A DNA stretch of 33,286 bases, taken from IMG/VR virus record IMGVR_UViG_3300033141_006319, positions 1 to 33,286 of that record. One strand, given 5' to 3'. This DNA comes from a virus. Made by a program: the position numbers and the translations under genes. Every line of letters begins with the position of its first letter. Position 1 is the first letter of the stretch. This document shows positions 21,126 through 27,124 of this stretch, in pieces. The notes under the pieces are model-generated. The model did no database searches, was not told the DNA's origin, and saw only the letters and a program-made list of their open reading frames with translations.

Positions 21126-23169
21126 GACGCCTGACATCCTGGCGATCAACTGTGAAGTCGCGATCGAGGCTGCCGCATCCCCGAACGGTGATGGCGGCGG
21201 CGATGCACTTCCGAAGTTCTCGATGGTCGCCTACACCGGCGGTCCCATTCGCACACTCGGTTTCGCGTATCCGGTCGTCGTGAATCTCGACGGGATGAAG
21301 ATCCCCACCCAGCGCCGGCCGGTGCGATTCCAGCATTCCGCGTTCGAGGGCGTCGGACACACCGAGCGGATTGCAATCGAGGACGGCAAGCTCATCGCCG
21401 AGGGAGTCGTCTCGCGCGATACCGCGGCAGCGCAGGAGATCGTCGCCAGCGGGAAGAAGGGGTTCCCCTGGCAGGCCTCGATCGGCGCTTCAGTGGATGA
21501 GCTCGAGTTCATCAAGCGCGACGTCGCCGTGACGGTGAACGGCCGGAAGTTCACCGGCCCGATCTACATCGCCCACAAGACCACACTCAACGAAATCAGC
21601 TTCGTCGATCTCGGCGCCGATCAGAAGACGCGAGCCCGAATCGCAGCGCAGCATCATGAGGAGACACAGGCCATGCCTGAGCACCAGAAGGATCAGGACA
21701 ACGTGGCGGCGACCGACGACACGTCGAAGAACGATGCCGCCGAGATCGAGGCAAGCCAGCCGACCCCGGCACGTCGCACCAGTCACATCCACGCCACCGA
21801 CCCCGCCGCCGAGATCGATCAGATCACGGCACGCGCCCGGGCCGAATCCGAGCGCCGCCAGCGCATCCAGGAGATGACGGCCGAGGTCCTCGCGCAGCGC
21901 CCGGAGCTGGCCGACGATCTGGGCAAGCTGGCCCACGCCGCGCTCGAGGCGGGCTGGAAGCCGGACAAGTACCAACTCGAGGTCATGCGCCTCAGCCGGT
22001 CGTACAACGGTATCGGTGGTCCGCGGTCGCAGAGCGATCGAATCGAGGGATCGATCATCGAAGCTGCGCTGTGCATCGCGGGCGGGCTCGACTCCGACGT
22101 GCTCGAAGCGCAGTTCAACGAGCGAACGCTGGACGCGGCCAACCGGCAGTATCGCCACGGGCTGGGCCTCTGTGACACACTGCTGATCTTCGCGCAGGCC
22201 AATGGCTATCGTGGCATCAGCCGCGGCAATCTGAAGGACCTGCTTCAGTTCGCGTTCTCCGATGTCCAGGCATCCGGCTTCAGCACGCTGAGCCTTCCGG
22301 GCATTCTGAGCAACGTCGCCAATAAGTTCCTCCGCGCCGGCTTCGATGCGGTCGAATCGACCTGGCGTGACATCGCTGCGATCCGCTCGGTGCGTGACTT
22401 CAAGCAGGTCTCCAGCTACTCGCTCACCGGCGGCTTCGTCTACGAGGAGATCCCGCCCGGTGGTGAGCTCAAGCACGCAACGGTGGGCGAGACGGCGTAC
22501 ACGAACCAGGCCAAGACCTACGGCCGGATGTTCGGCATCGATCGTCGCGATCTCATCAACGACGATCTTGATGCGCTGACGGCCGTCCCGCGTCGCCTCG
22601 GTCGCGGCGGAGCGCTCAAGCTCAACGAGGTCTTCTGGAGCACGTTCCTCAACAACGCGACCTTCTTCACCGCGGCCAACAACAACTACGCCGAGGGTGT
22701 GGACACCGCGCTGGGCATCGATGCGCTCACGCAGGCTGAGACGATGTTCCTCGATCAGACCGACCCCGACGGCCATCCGCTTGCGGTGGCGCCGGTGATC
22801 CTGCTCGTGCCGAACGCGCTGTACGTGCCGGCGACGCAGATCATGAACTCGACGGAGCTGCGCGACCCGGCTTCCACGAAGAAGACGCCCGTCGCCAACC
22901 CGCACGCGGGGAAGTTCCGGCCGGTCCGCTCGAGCTACCTGAGCAACCCCAAGTACACCGGCAACTCCACGAAGGCGTGGTACGTCCTCGCGGACCCGAG
23001 CGACATGCCCGTCATCGAGGTCGCGTTCCTCAACGGCCAGCAGCAGCCGACCGTCGAAAGTGCCGACGCCGACTTCAACAACCTCGGCATCCAGATGCGC
23101 GGCTACCACGACTTCGGATGTGCACTTCAGGAACCCCGCGGTGGCGTCCGCATGAAGGGAGAAGCGTAA
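21106..23169 (+). CDS. Prohead protease fused to major capsid protein (Mu gpT-like)
   Basis: A 687-residue fusion. Residues about 25-190 are a prohead protease of the S78 type: RPVRFQHSAFEGVGHTERIAI, then ATG...GFPWQASIGASVDELEF with the catalytic-type Ser, and the typical end NEISFVDLGADQKTRARI. A scaffold-like, charged region follows (about 195-300, EAQAMPEHQKDQDNV to EMTAEVLAQRPEL). Residues about 370-687 are the shell domain related to Mu gpT: VYEEIPPGGELKHATVGETAYTNQAKTYGRMFGIDRRDLINDDL and FWSTFLNN. So protease, scaffold and capsid come from one polypeptide, presumably cut by the protease. ATG 21106 is in TGACCCCCGGAA; AAAGGA precedes it. TAA at 23167. Confidence 0.88.
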   Translation: MTPGTTETPDILAINCEVAIEAAASPNGDGGGDALPKFSMVAYTGGPIRTLGFAYPVVVNLDGMKIPTQRRPVRFQHSAFEGVGHTERIAIEDGKLIAEGVVSRDTAAAQEIVASGKKGFPWQASIGASVDELEFIKRDVAVTVNGRKFTGPIYIAHKTTLNEISFVDLGADQKTRARIAAQHHEETQAMPEHQKDQDNVAATDDTSKNDAAEIEASQPTPARRTSHIHATDPAAEIDQITARARAESERRQRIQEMTAEVLAQRPELADDLGKLAHAALEAGWKPDKYQLEVMRLSRSYNGIGGPRSQSDRIEGSIIEAALCIAGGLDSDVLEAQFNERTLDAANRQYRHGLGLCDTLLIFAQANGYRGISRGNLKDLLQFAFSDVQASGFSTLSLPGILSNVANKFLRAGFDAVESTWRDIAAIRSVRDFKQVSSYSLTGGFVYEEIPPGGELKHATVGETAYTNQAKTYGRMFGIDRRDLINDDLDALTAVPRRLGRGGALKLNEVFWSTFLNNATFFTAANNNYAEGVDTALGIDALTQAETMFLDQTDPDGHPLAVAPVILLVPNALYVPATQIMNSTELRDPASTKKTPVANPHAGKFRPVRSSYLSNPKYTGNSTKAWYVLADPSDMPVIEVAFLNGQQQPTVESADADFNNLGIQMRGYHDFGCALQEPRGGVRMKGEA
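21107..21118 (+). repeat. Dispersed motif TGACCCCCGGAA at a start codon
   Basis: Starts at the T of ATG 21106 and encodes T-P-G-T of the protease-capsid N-terminus. The identical 12-mer is found at 3581 as a stop codon and at 26123 as a start. Confidence 0.7.
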
Positions 23170-23190
23170 CCCCCGGAAACACCCGGAAGT
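23169..23190 (+). repeat. Doubled dispersed motif after the capsid stop
   Basis: ACCCCCGGAAACACC followed by CGGAAGT, beginning with the last base of the capsid TAA and ending eight bases before the tRNA. The 15-mer ACCCCCGGAAACACC is repeated exactly at 29483-29497. Confidence 0.75.
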
Positions 23191-23197
23191 GAACTGA

Positions 23198-23270
23198 CGC
23201 GGGCGGCAGGGCCTGGTGGTCCGGTTGGGCTCATATCCCAGCGTTGAGGGTTCGATTCCCTCGCCCGCAA
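23198..23270 (+). tRNA. Phage tRNA with CAT anticodon, initiator (fMet)-like
   Basis: A cloverleaf of 73 bases: acceptor CGCGGGC against GCCCGCA, anticodon stem TTGGG/CCCAG around CTCATAT with CAT at 23232-23234, T-arm GAGGG-TTCGATT-CCCTC, discriminator A23270, no CCA. Two initiator marks are present: the first base pair is C-A mismatched, and the anticodon stem has three G-C pairs stacked next to the loop. The D-arm region follows the fMet pattern (CCTGGT) with A11 opposite C24, which does not pair. Position 8 is G instead of U, and the variable loop is four bases. So it is probably a diverged initiator tRNA; an elongator Met or Ile2 tRNA is the alternative. Confidence 0.8.
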
Positions 23271-23298
23271 TTCCCGAACCGAATCAGGAGAACCATCA

Positions 23299-23637
23299 AT
23301 GGCAACGTACATCCATGAAGGCAGCGCGATCGACTACACGCCCACCGCAGACGTGAGCGCGGGCGACGTGATCGTGCAGAACGAACTCGTCGGCGTCGCC
23401 AAGCTCGACATCCCGGCGGGCACGCTCGGTGCCCTGAGCGTCGCGGGCGTCTTCGACTTCCCGAAGGCGACCGGCGTCGGCACGGCGATCGACGCCGGGC
23501 TGGACCTGTATTGGGATGCCGCGGCCCTGGAAGCGACGACCGATCCGGGCTCCGGTTCGGTCAACAAGGCAATCGGCCGCAGCGTCGCCGATGCCGGCGA
23601 CAACGACGCAACCGTACGCGTGCGGATGGACCAGTAG
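23299..23637 (+). CDS. DUF2190-type capsid cement protein
   Basis: A 112-residue protein with the DUF2190 pattern: AIDYTPTADVSAGDVIVQNELVGVAKLDIPAGTLGALSVAGVFDFPKA, then GLDLYWDAAALEATTD and GRSVADAGDNDATVRVRMDQ. This family is placed beside capsid genes in many siphoviruses and was shown in some to stabilise the shell as a cement or decoration protein. It is small, beta-rich and without Cys. CAGGAG precedes ATG 23299. It comes directly after the tRNA, so transcription through the tRNA must continue into it or restart. Confidence 0.85.
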   Translation: MATYIHEGSAIDYTPTADVSAGDVIVQNELVGVAKLDIPAGTLGALSVAGVFDFPKATGVGTAIDAGLDLYWDAAALEATTDPGSGSVNKAIGRSVADAGDNDATVRVRMDQ

Positions 23638-23647
23638 CGAGAGATCG

Positions 23648-24031
23648 ATGGCCGACCTGCTCGAACAAGGCGCGCAGTTCCTCGATGACCAGCGTCATGC
23701 GCACATGACGCGGATGGTCGTGTACGAACGCGACACTGCCACGGTCGAGGTCCAAGCCACGATCGGGCAGACGGTTTTCGAGCAGGCGGACGAGTTCGGC
23801 GTGATCCAGAGGACCGAGTCGCGTGACTTCCTGATCCGCACCGCCGACCTGATCCTCGATGGCACGCCCGTGATCCCCAAAGTCGGTGATCGCATCCGCG
23901 ACACGAGCGGCACCAAGGTCTTCATCTACGAGGTTCTCGCGCCCGGGACTGAACCGCCGTTTCGGTACAGCGACCCGTACCGCAAGGCGCTGCGCATCCA
24001 CACCAAGCACATCGCGACGGAGGACGTATGA
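23648..24031 (+). CDS. Probable head-tail joining protein
   Basis: A 127-residue protein. Pattern: MTRMVVYERDTATVEVQATIGQTVFEQADEF, then SRDFLIRTADLILDGTPVIPKVGDRIRDTSGTKVFIYEVLAPGTEPPFRYSDPYRKALRIHTKHI. The last part resembles phage neck and head-completion proteins of about this size that work between portal and tail tube, but no firm family could be named. ATG 23648 is preceded by CGAGAG. It follows cement and precedes a membrane protein and a tail-terminator candidate, the usual place of connector genes. Function inferred from order. Confidence 0.7.
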   Translation: MADLLEQGAQFLDDQRHAHMTRMVVYERDTATVEVQATIGQTVFEQADEFGVIQRTESRDFLIRTADLILDGTPVIPKVGDRIRDTSGTKVFIYEVLAPGTEPPFRYSDPYRKALRIHTKHIATEDV

Positions 24032-24276
24032 CGGAGACCACTCGACAACCCAGAACGAACGGTGTGCCTCGCTGGGCCAGTGTGGTCATCCCCGTTGTGT
24101 TCGCGGTTCTCGCAGTGACCGTGCAATGGGGCGTGGTCACGACCAAGCTCGATCACGTCGAGCAGCGGCTCGATGAACTCATCGTCGAGGCGAGGGCTCT
24201 GCGCAGCGAGTACCAGAGCATCGAGCGGCGCGTGGCGTTTCTCGAAGGCAGGCTGAATGGACGGAACACACCATGA
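24028..24276 (+). CDS. Small single-span membrane protein with coiled coil
   Basis: An 82-residue protein: a polar N-terminus, one membrane segment (WASVVIPVVFAVLAVTVQWGVVTT, about residues 16-39), and a C-terminal coiled coil (LDHVEQRLDELIVEARALRSEYQSIERRVAFLEGRL). ATG 24028 overlaps the previous stop (ATGA) and its own end overlaps the next start. Its form recalls Rz-like or membrane-anchoring proteins, but it sits among neck genes, so a lysis role is not assured. A spanin pair candidate appears later at 26330-26669. Confidence 0.72.
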   Translation: MTETTRQPRTNGVPRWASVVIPVVFAVLAVTVQWGVVTTKLDHVEQRLDELIVEARALRSEYQSIERRVAFLEGRLNGRNTP

Positions 24277-24698
24277 GCGTACTCACCGATATTGCTGATG
24301 CTGTAACCGCATCACTGAACGTTGGGACGTTTGGCATGGAGTTCACGGCCGAGCGTCTGCATCAGCCGTCCTTCGATCTGCCCGAGTTGGACACGTTGCA
24401 CGTCAGTGTGGTCCCGAAGTCGCTCACGATCACGAATGCTACGCGCCAGCACTCGTACTTCGACTGCGCCATCGACGTCGGCATTCAGCAGCGAGTCAAT
24501 GGTGATGGCGAGGTGGATGCGCTGCTCGATCTGGCGCAGGAGATTGCGGATCACCTGCGTCTGCAGGGGCTCGCCATTCCAGGCGCTCAGGCGACCTGGC
24601 TCTCCATCGAGCATGACCCCGTCGTGGCGTCAGAACATCTGGACCAGAACCGTCAGCTCACCAGCGTACTGACCGTGACCTATCGGGTGAAACGATGA
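24273..24698 (+). CDS. Putative tail terminator/completion protein
   Basis: A 141-residue protein with MSVLTDIADAVTASLNVGTFGMEFTAERLHQPSFDLPELDTLHVSVVP and a C-terminal QLTSVLTVTYRVKR. The long central helix (LLDLAQEIADHLRLQGL) plus flanking strands is the fold of tail-terminator proteins that cap the tail tube and bind the neck. The family cannot be named with certainty. Overlaps both neighbours in ATGA junctions, typical of tail operons. Confidence 0.7.
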   Translation: MSVLTDIADAVTASLNVGTFGMEFTAERLHQPSFDLPELDTLHVSVVPKSLTITNATRQHSYFDCAIDVGIQQRVNGDGEVDALLDLAQEIADHLRLQGLAIPGAQATWLSIEHDPVVASEHLDQNRQLTSVLTVTYRVKR

Positions 24699-24952
24699 AC
24701 ACACCGATCATTCGCAAGATCACTCTTGGTGCCGTGTTCCAGCCGCTCACATCGCAGCCCACGGTCGGCACGTTCACGATCCGCAACCCGTCCGCTGGCA
24801 ACGCCGTGTTGCTCTCTGACGACGGTTCGACCGAGCTGGCTCTGGATCGGGGCCAGGAGTTCACACTCGAGGGCGTGGACCTGTCAGAGATTCGAGCCAA
24901 GGGCGGTCTTGGCGACTTCCTCATTGTGATCGGCGCGACGCGCACGGTGTAA
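24695..24952 (+). CDS. Small tail-region protein, unknown
   Basis: An 85-residue beta-rich protein: MNTPIIRKITLGAVFQPLTSQPTVGTFTIRNPSAGNAVLLSDDGSTELALDRGQEFTLEGVDLSEIRAKG. The pattern is that of small structural beta-sandwich proteins; a decoration or tail-tube-associated role is possible. ATG 24695 overlaps the previous gene. I do not recognise a family. Confidence 0.68.
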   Translation: MNTPIIRKITLGAVFQPLTSQPTVGTFTIRNPSAGNAVLLSDDGSTELALDRGQEFTLEGVDLSEIRAKGGLGDFLIVIGATRTV

Positions 24953-24965
24953 GGAGGCACAGACC

Positions 24966-25394
24966 ATGGCCATCAAACTCGGCATGGAAGCCACGCTCAA
25001 CTACAAGGTCGGTGGCCAGGGCGGCGCCGGCGCGTGGTTGGAGCTGACGAACACGAAGGATGTCACCCTCTCGCTCGAAGCCGGCGAGGCGGACGTGACC
25101 ACGCGCGCCAACTCCGGTTGGCGGGCGACCGTTGCGACATTGAAGGAAGCGAGCGTCGAGTTCGACATGGTGTGGGACACCGCCGACGCTGGTTTCGACG
25201 CGATCAAGGACGCCTACCTCACGAACGACATCATCGGGTTCCAGGTCCTCGACGGCGACACCGGCGAAGGGCTCCAGGCGGACTTCATGATCACGTCGTT
25301 CTCGCGCAGCGAGGCGCTCGAGGAAGCGATCACCGTGTCGGTTACCGCCAAGGTGACCTACTCCACGACGCCCCCGAGCTGGATCGGAGCGTGA
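24966..25394 (+). CDS. Major tail tube protein
   Basis: A 142-residue protein with the tail-tube pattern of TP901-1/lambda-like phages: LGMEATLNYKV, WLELTNTKDVTLSLEAGEADVTTRANSGWRATVATLKEASVEFDMVW, then a C-terminal ITSFSRSEALEEAITVSVTAKVTYSTTPPSW. The alternating hydrophobic strands with a conserved loop before EADVTTR are typical. It would polymerise around the tape measure. AAGGAG precedes ATG 24966. It lies just before the chaperone genes, as in other siphoviruses. Confidence 0.85.
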   Translation: MAIKLGMEATLNYKVGGQGGAGAWLELTNTKDVTLSLEAGEADVTTRANSGWRATVATLKEASVEFDMVWDTADAGFDAIKDAYLTNDIIGFQVLDGDTGEGLQADFMITSFSRSEALEEAITVSVTAKVTYSTTPPSWIGA

Positions 25395-25397
25395 TCC

Positions 25398-25889
25398 ATG
25401 AAGACCTTCAAGGACAACGTCGATCGATCATGGGATGTCTCAATCAACGTCGCGGCCGTCAAGCGGGTGCGTGACTTGGTCGGCGTCGATCTTCTTGAGA
25501 TCGTCGAAGGCACACTGATCGAGAAGCTCATCCGTGATCCGATTCTGCTCTGCGACATCGTCTACGCGGTGTGCAAGCCCCAGGCGGACGAGCGCGAGCC
25601 CCCGGTCAGCGACGAGGAATTCGGTCGGGCGATGGCGGGCGATGCCATCGAGCACGCCACAACCGCTCTGCTGGAGGACCTGGTGTCTTTCTGCCCGAGC
25701 CCGAGGGACCGGAAGAACCTCGGGCGCGTCCTCGAAGCGACGAGTCGGGTGATGGACAAGGCCCGCGACCTGATCGAGCAGAAGCTCGACAGTGGCGAAC
25801 TGGAGCGGATCGCGGAGCAGGCGCTTGTGATTGTTGGCGACTCATCTGGCAGTGCGCCGGCATCGTCGGAATCGATCCGGGCTCCCTGA
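25398..25889 (+). CDS. Tail assembly chaperone, gpG-like
   Basis: A 163-residue mostly helical protein between tail tube and tape-measure region, the position of lambda gpG. Core: WDVSINVAAVKRVRDLVGVDLLEIVEGTLIEKLIRDPILLCDIVYAVCKP, then ATTALLEDLVSF and a long helix AT...VMDKARDLIEQKLDSGELERIAEQALVIV. The last about 20 residues (GDSSGSAPASSESIRAP) are read in the frame opposite to conserved sequence, suggesting that the natural product of some ribosomes changes frame here. ATG 25398 follows GGATCGGAGCG. Chaperones of this type coat the tape measure before tube assembly. Confidence 0.75.
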   Translation: MKTFKDNVDRSWDVSINVAAVKRVRDLVGVDLLEIVEGTLIEKLIRDPILLCDIVYAVCKPQADEREPPVSDEEFGRAMAGDAIEHATTALLEDLVSFCPSPRDRKNLGRVLEATSRVMDKARDLIEQKLDSGELERIAEQALVIVGDSSGSAPASSESIRAP

Positions 25890-26125
25890 CCTTGCGCGAG
25901 TTGCTGGCGATGGCCGATGGCCGCCGGCGCTCGGATTGGTCGCGCACGAGTGCGCTGATGGCGTTGATCGCCAACACGCAGCGCGACCCGAAGAAGACCC
26001 GCGCATTCCGGCCGTCCGACTTCGACCCGTTCGCCCGTGAAGCGCCGGCAGCGAAGGCAGACATCGGAGTGCTGAAGACTGTGTTCATCGATCAACGTGT
26101 GCCCAAGGAGGTACTCAAGCAATGA
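25835..26125 (+). CDS. Tail chaperone GT-like extension, read in the -1 frame
   Basis: This frame carries sequence that looks protein-like from about 25835: WRLIWQCAGIVGIDPGSLTLREL, then WSRTSALMALIANTQRDPKKTRAFRPSDFDPF and a basic end. No ATG, GTG or TTG stands at a fitting place before the conserved part; the first later starts are TTG 25892 and ATG 25910. The simplest reading is a -1 frame change from the gpG-like gene making a GT-type fusion, as in many tail operons. No standard slippery heptamer was found in the overlap, so re-initiation or a damaged gene remain possible. Start given is where the conserved sequence begins, not a codon. Confidence 0.6.
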   Translation, partial: WRLIWQCAGIVGIDPGSLTLRELLAMADGRRRSDWSRTSALMALIANTQRDPKKTRAFRPSDFDPFAREAPAAKADIGVLKTVFIDQRVPKEVLKQ

Positions 26126-26328
26126 CCCCCGGAAAATCATGGAAGACCACCGTGGCAGGGATTGCCGCGATCGTGGCTGCGATCGCGCTCGCCATCGCCC
26201 ACCAGTTCGACAGCGACCCGACGACCGTGGCCGACTGGAGCGCGGTCATCACGGCGCTGACGGCTGGGATCGGCCTCGTGCTGGCCCGCGACAACGACAA
26301 GAGCAGCGAACAGGTGGGAGCAAAGTGA
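26122..26328 (+). CDS. Small two-helix membrane protein, holin-like
   Basis: A 68-residue protein with two predicted membrane segments: VAGIAAIVAAIALAIAHQF and SAVITALTAGIGLVLARDN, both of about 17-20 residues, and a short polar tail. Size and topology suit a class II-type holin, and the two following genes look like a spanin pair. No endolysin is seen close by, so the call is by topology only. ATG 26122 overlaps the preceding stop and carries the TGACCCCCGGAA motif. Confidence 0.7.
   Translation: MTPGKSWKTTVAGIAAIVAAIALAIAHQFDSDPTTVADWSAVITALTAGIGLVLARDNDKSSEQVGAK
26123..26134 (+). repeat. Dispersed motif TGACCCCCGGAA at a start codon
   Basis: Starts at the T of ATG 26122 and encodes T-P-G-K. 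Its first bases also hold the stop of the preceding frame, so this copy is both stop and start context. Confidence 0.7.
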
Positions 26329-26329
26329 A

Positions 26330-26560
26330 GTGCGGATCGTCGTCCAGATCGTCGCCGCTCTCGCACTCTCGCTCTTCAAATGGCTCGAGGCTCGCCACGA
26401 GAAGGCGAAGACCGCTCAGGTGGCCGAACGCCATGCTGCTGCTCTTCGTCGTATTGGCGATCGGGTGCGCGCCTGGGAGAACCGTGCTCGTGACGGACGA
26501 CTCTCCGCTTCGGATCGGCCCGGAGACGACGGGCCAGGTGTACCGCCTGATCGACGGTGA
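26330..26560 (+). CDS. Rz-like inner-membrane spanin candidate
   Basis: A 76-residue protein: GTG 26330 start, then RIVVQIVAALALSLFKWL as a membrane segment and EARHEKAKTAQVAERHAAALRRIGDRVRAWENRARDGR as a coiled-coil-like helix. This is the form of an inner-membrane spanin of phage lysis, although short. GGGAG stands 10 bases before the start. A lipoprotein gene begins inside it in another frame. The C-terminal 20 residues, read over that overlap, are low-complexity (SASDRPGDDGPGVPPDRR), as usual for nested pairs. Confidence 0.6.
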   Translation: MRIVVQIVAALALSLFKWLEARHEKAKTAQVAERHAAALRRIGDRVRAWENRARDGRLSASDRPGDDGPGVPPDRR

Positions 26561-26669
26561 ATGGGTGCTGTCGGACGACCGCGTCCAGTTGCCGGAGGGT
26601 TGGTACGCGGTGCCGCCGCGATTCGTCCGTCCGGATGATCTCGTATCCGGGGGCGGGGGGACGCCATGA
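26433..26669 (+). CDS. Small lipoprotein, Rz1-like, nested in the previous gene
   Basis: A 78-residue protein with a lipoprotein signal: LLLFVVLAIGC, where the lipobox is LAIGC and the cysteine is residue 12. The mature part reads RIGPETTGQVYRLIDGEWVLSDDRVQLPEGWYAVPPRFVRPDD, a pattern seen in small lipoproteins of many phages. It begins inside the Rz-like gene in a different frame, as Rz1 does. Together with the preceding gene and a holin-like protein it forms a candidate lysis cassette. Its stop overlaps the start of the next gene. Confidence 0.7.
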   Translation: MLLLFVVLAIGCAPGRTVLVTDDSPLRIGPETTGQVYRLIDGEWVLSDDRVQLPEGWYAVPPRFVRPDDLVSGGGGTP

Positions 26670-27121
26670 TCGACATGCGGATCAAGGCGATGTTCTTCGA
26701 TCGGCCGAAGGTCACACGGGCGGTCGATCATGCGAAGCGCCGAGTCTTGTCGAAGGCCGGTGCCTTCATCCGGCAGCGCGCCCGAACCTCGATCCGCAAG
26801 CGGAAGAGAACCAGCCGACCGGGTGAGCCACCGTCCAGCCATGCCGGGCATCTGCGCCGGTTGCTTCTCTTCGGCTACGACCGCCAACGAGAATCCGTCG
26901 TCGTCGGCCCGGTCGGGTTCCGGCGCTCCACAGCGCCGCGTGTCCTTGAAGTAGGCGGCCGGACGACAGTCGAGTCTGGCGGAGGCTCGCGGAGAGGTGG
27001 TCGCAGGAAGAAGAAGCGGACCGTTCGCATCGCCGCCCGGCCGTACATGGCTCCTGCGCTGGAGAAGGAACGCTCCAACCTACCCAAGGTCTGGCGCAAC
27101 AGCATTCGGAACGGAGGATGA
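26666..27121 (+). CDS. HK97 gp10-like/phage morphogenesis protein
   Basis: A 151-residue strongly basic protein: AKRRVLSKAGAFIRQRARTSIRKRKRTSRPGEPPSSHAGHLRRLLLFGYDRQRESVVVGPVGF, then VLEVGGRTTV and RTVRIAARPYMAPALEKERSNLPKVWRN. The end, RPYMAPAL, matches the C-terminal signature (RPFMxPAL) of the gp10/tail-completion family of siphoviruses, where proteins act at the head-tail junction or tail terminator. It lies next to the tape measure. ATG 26666 overlaps the lipoprotein stop. Confidence 0.78.
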   Translation: MIDMRIKAMFFDRPKVTRAVDHAKRRVLSKAGAFIRQRARTSIRKRKRTSRPGEPPSSHAGHLRRLLLFGYDRQRESVVVGPVGFRRSTAPRVLEVGGRTTVESGGGSRRGGRRKKKRTVRIAARPYMAPALEKERSNLPKVWRNSIRNGG

Positions 27122-27124
27122 CCC

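Noticed and set aside
21490-23109. Minus frame of 539 codons
   Set aside because: Antisense to the protease-capsid gene; Arg/Val/Leu-rich shadow of GC-rich codons.
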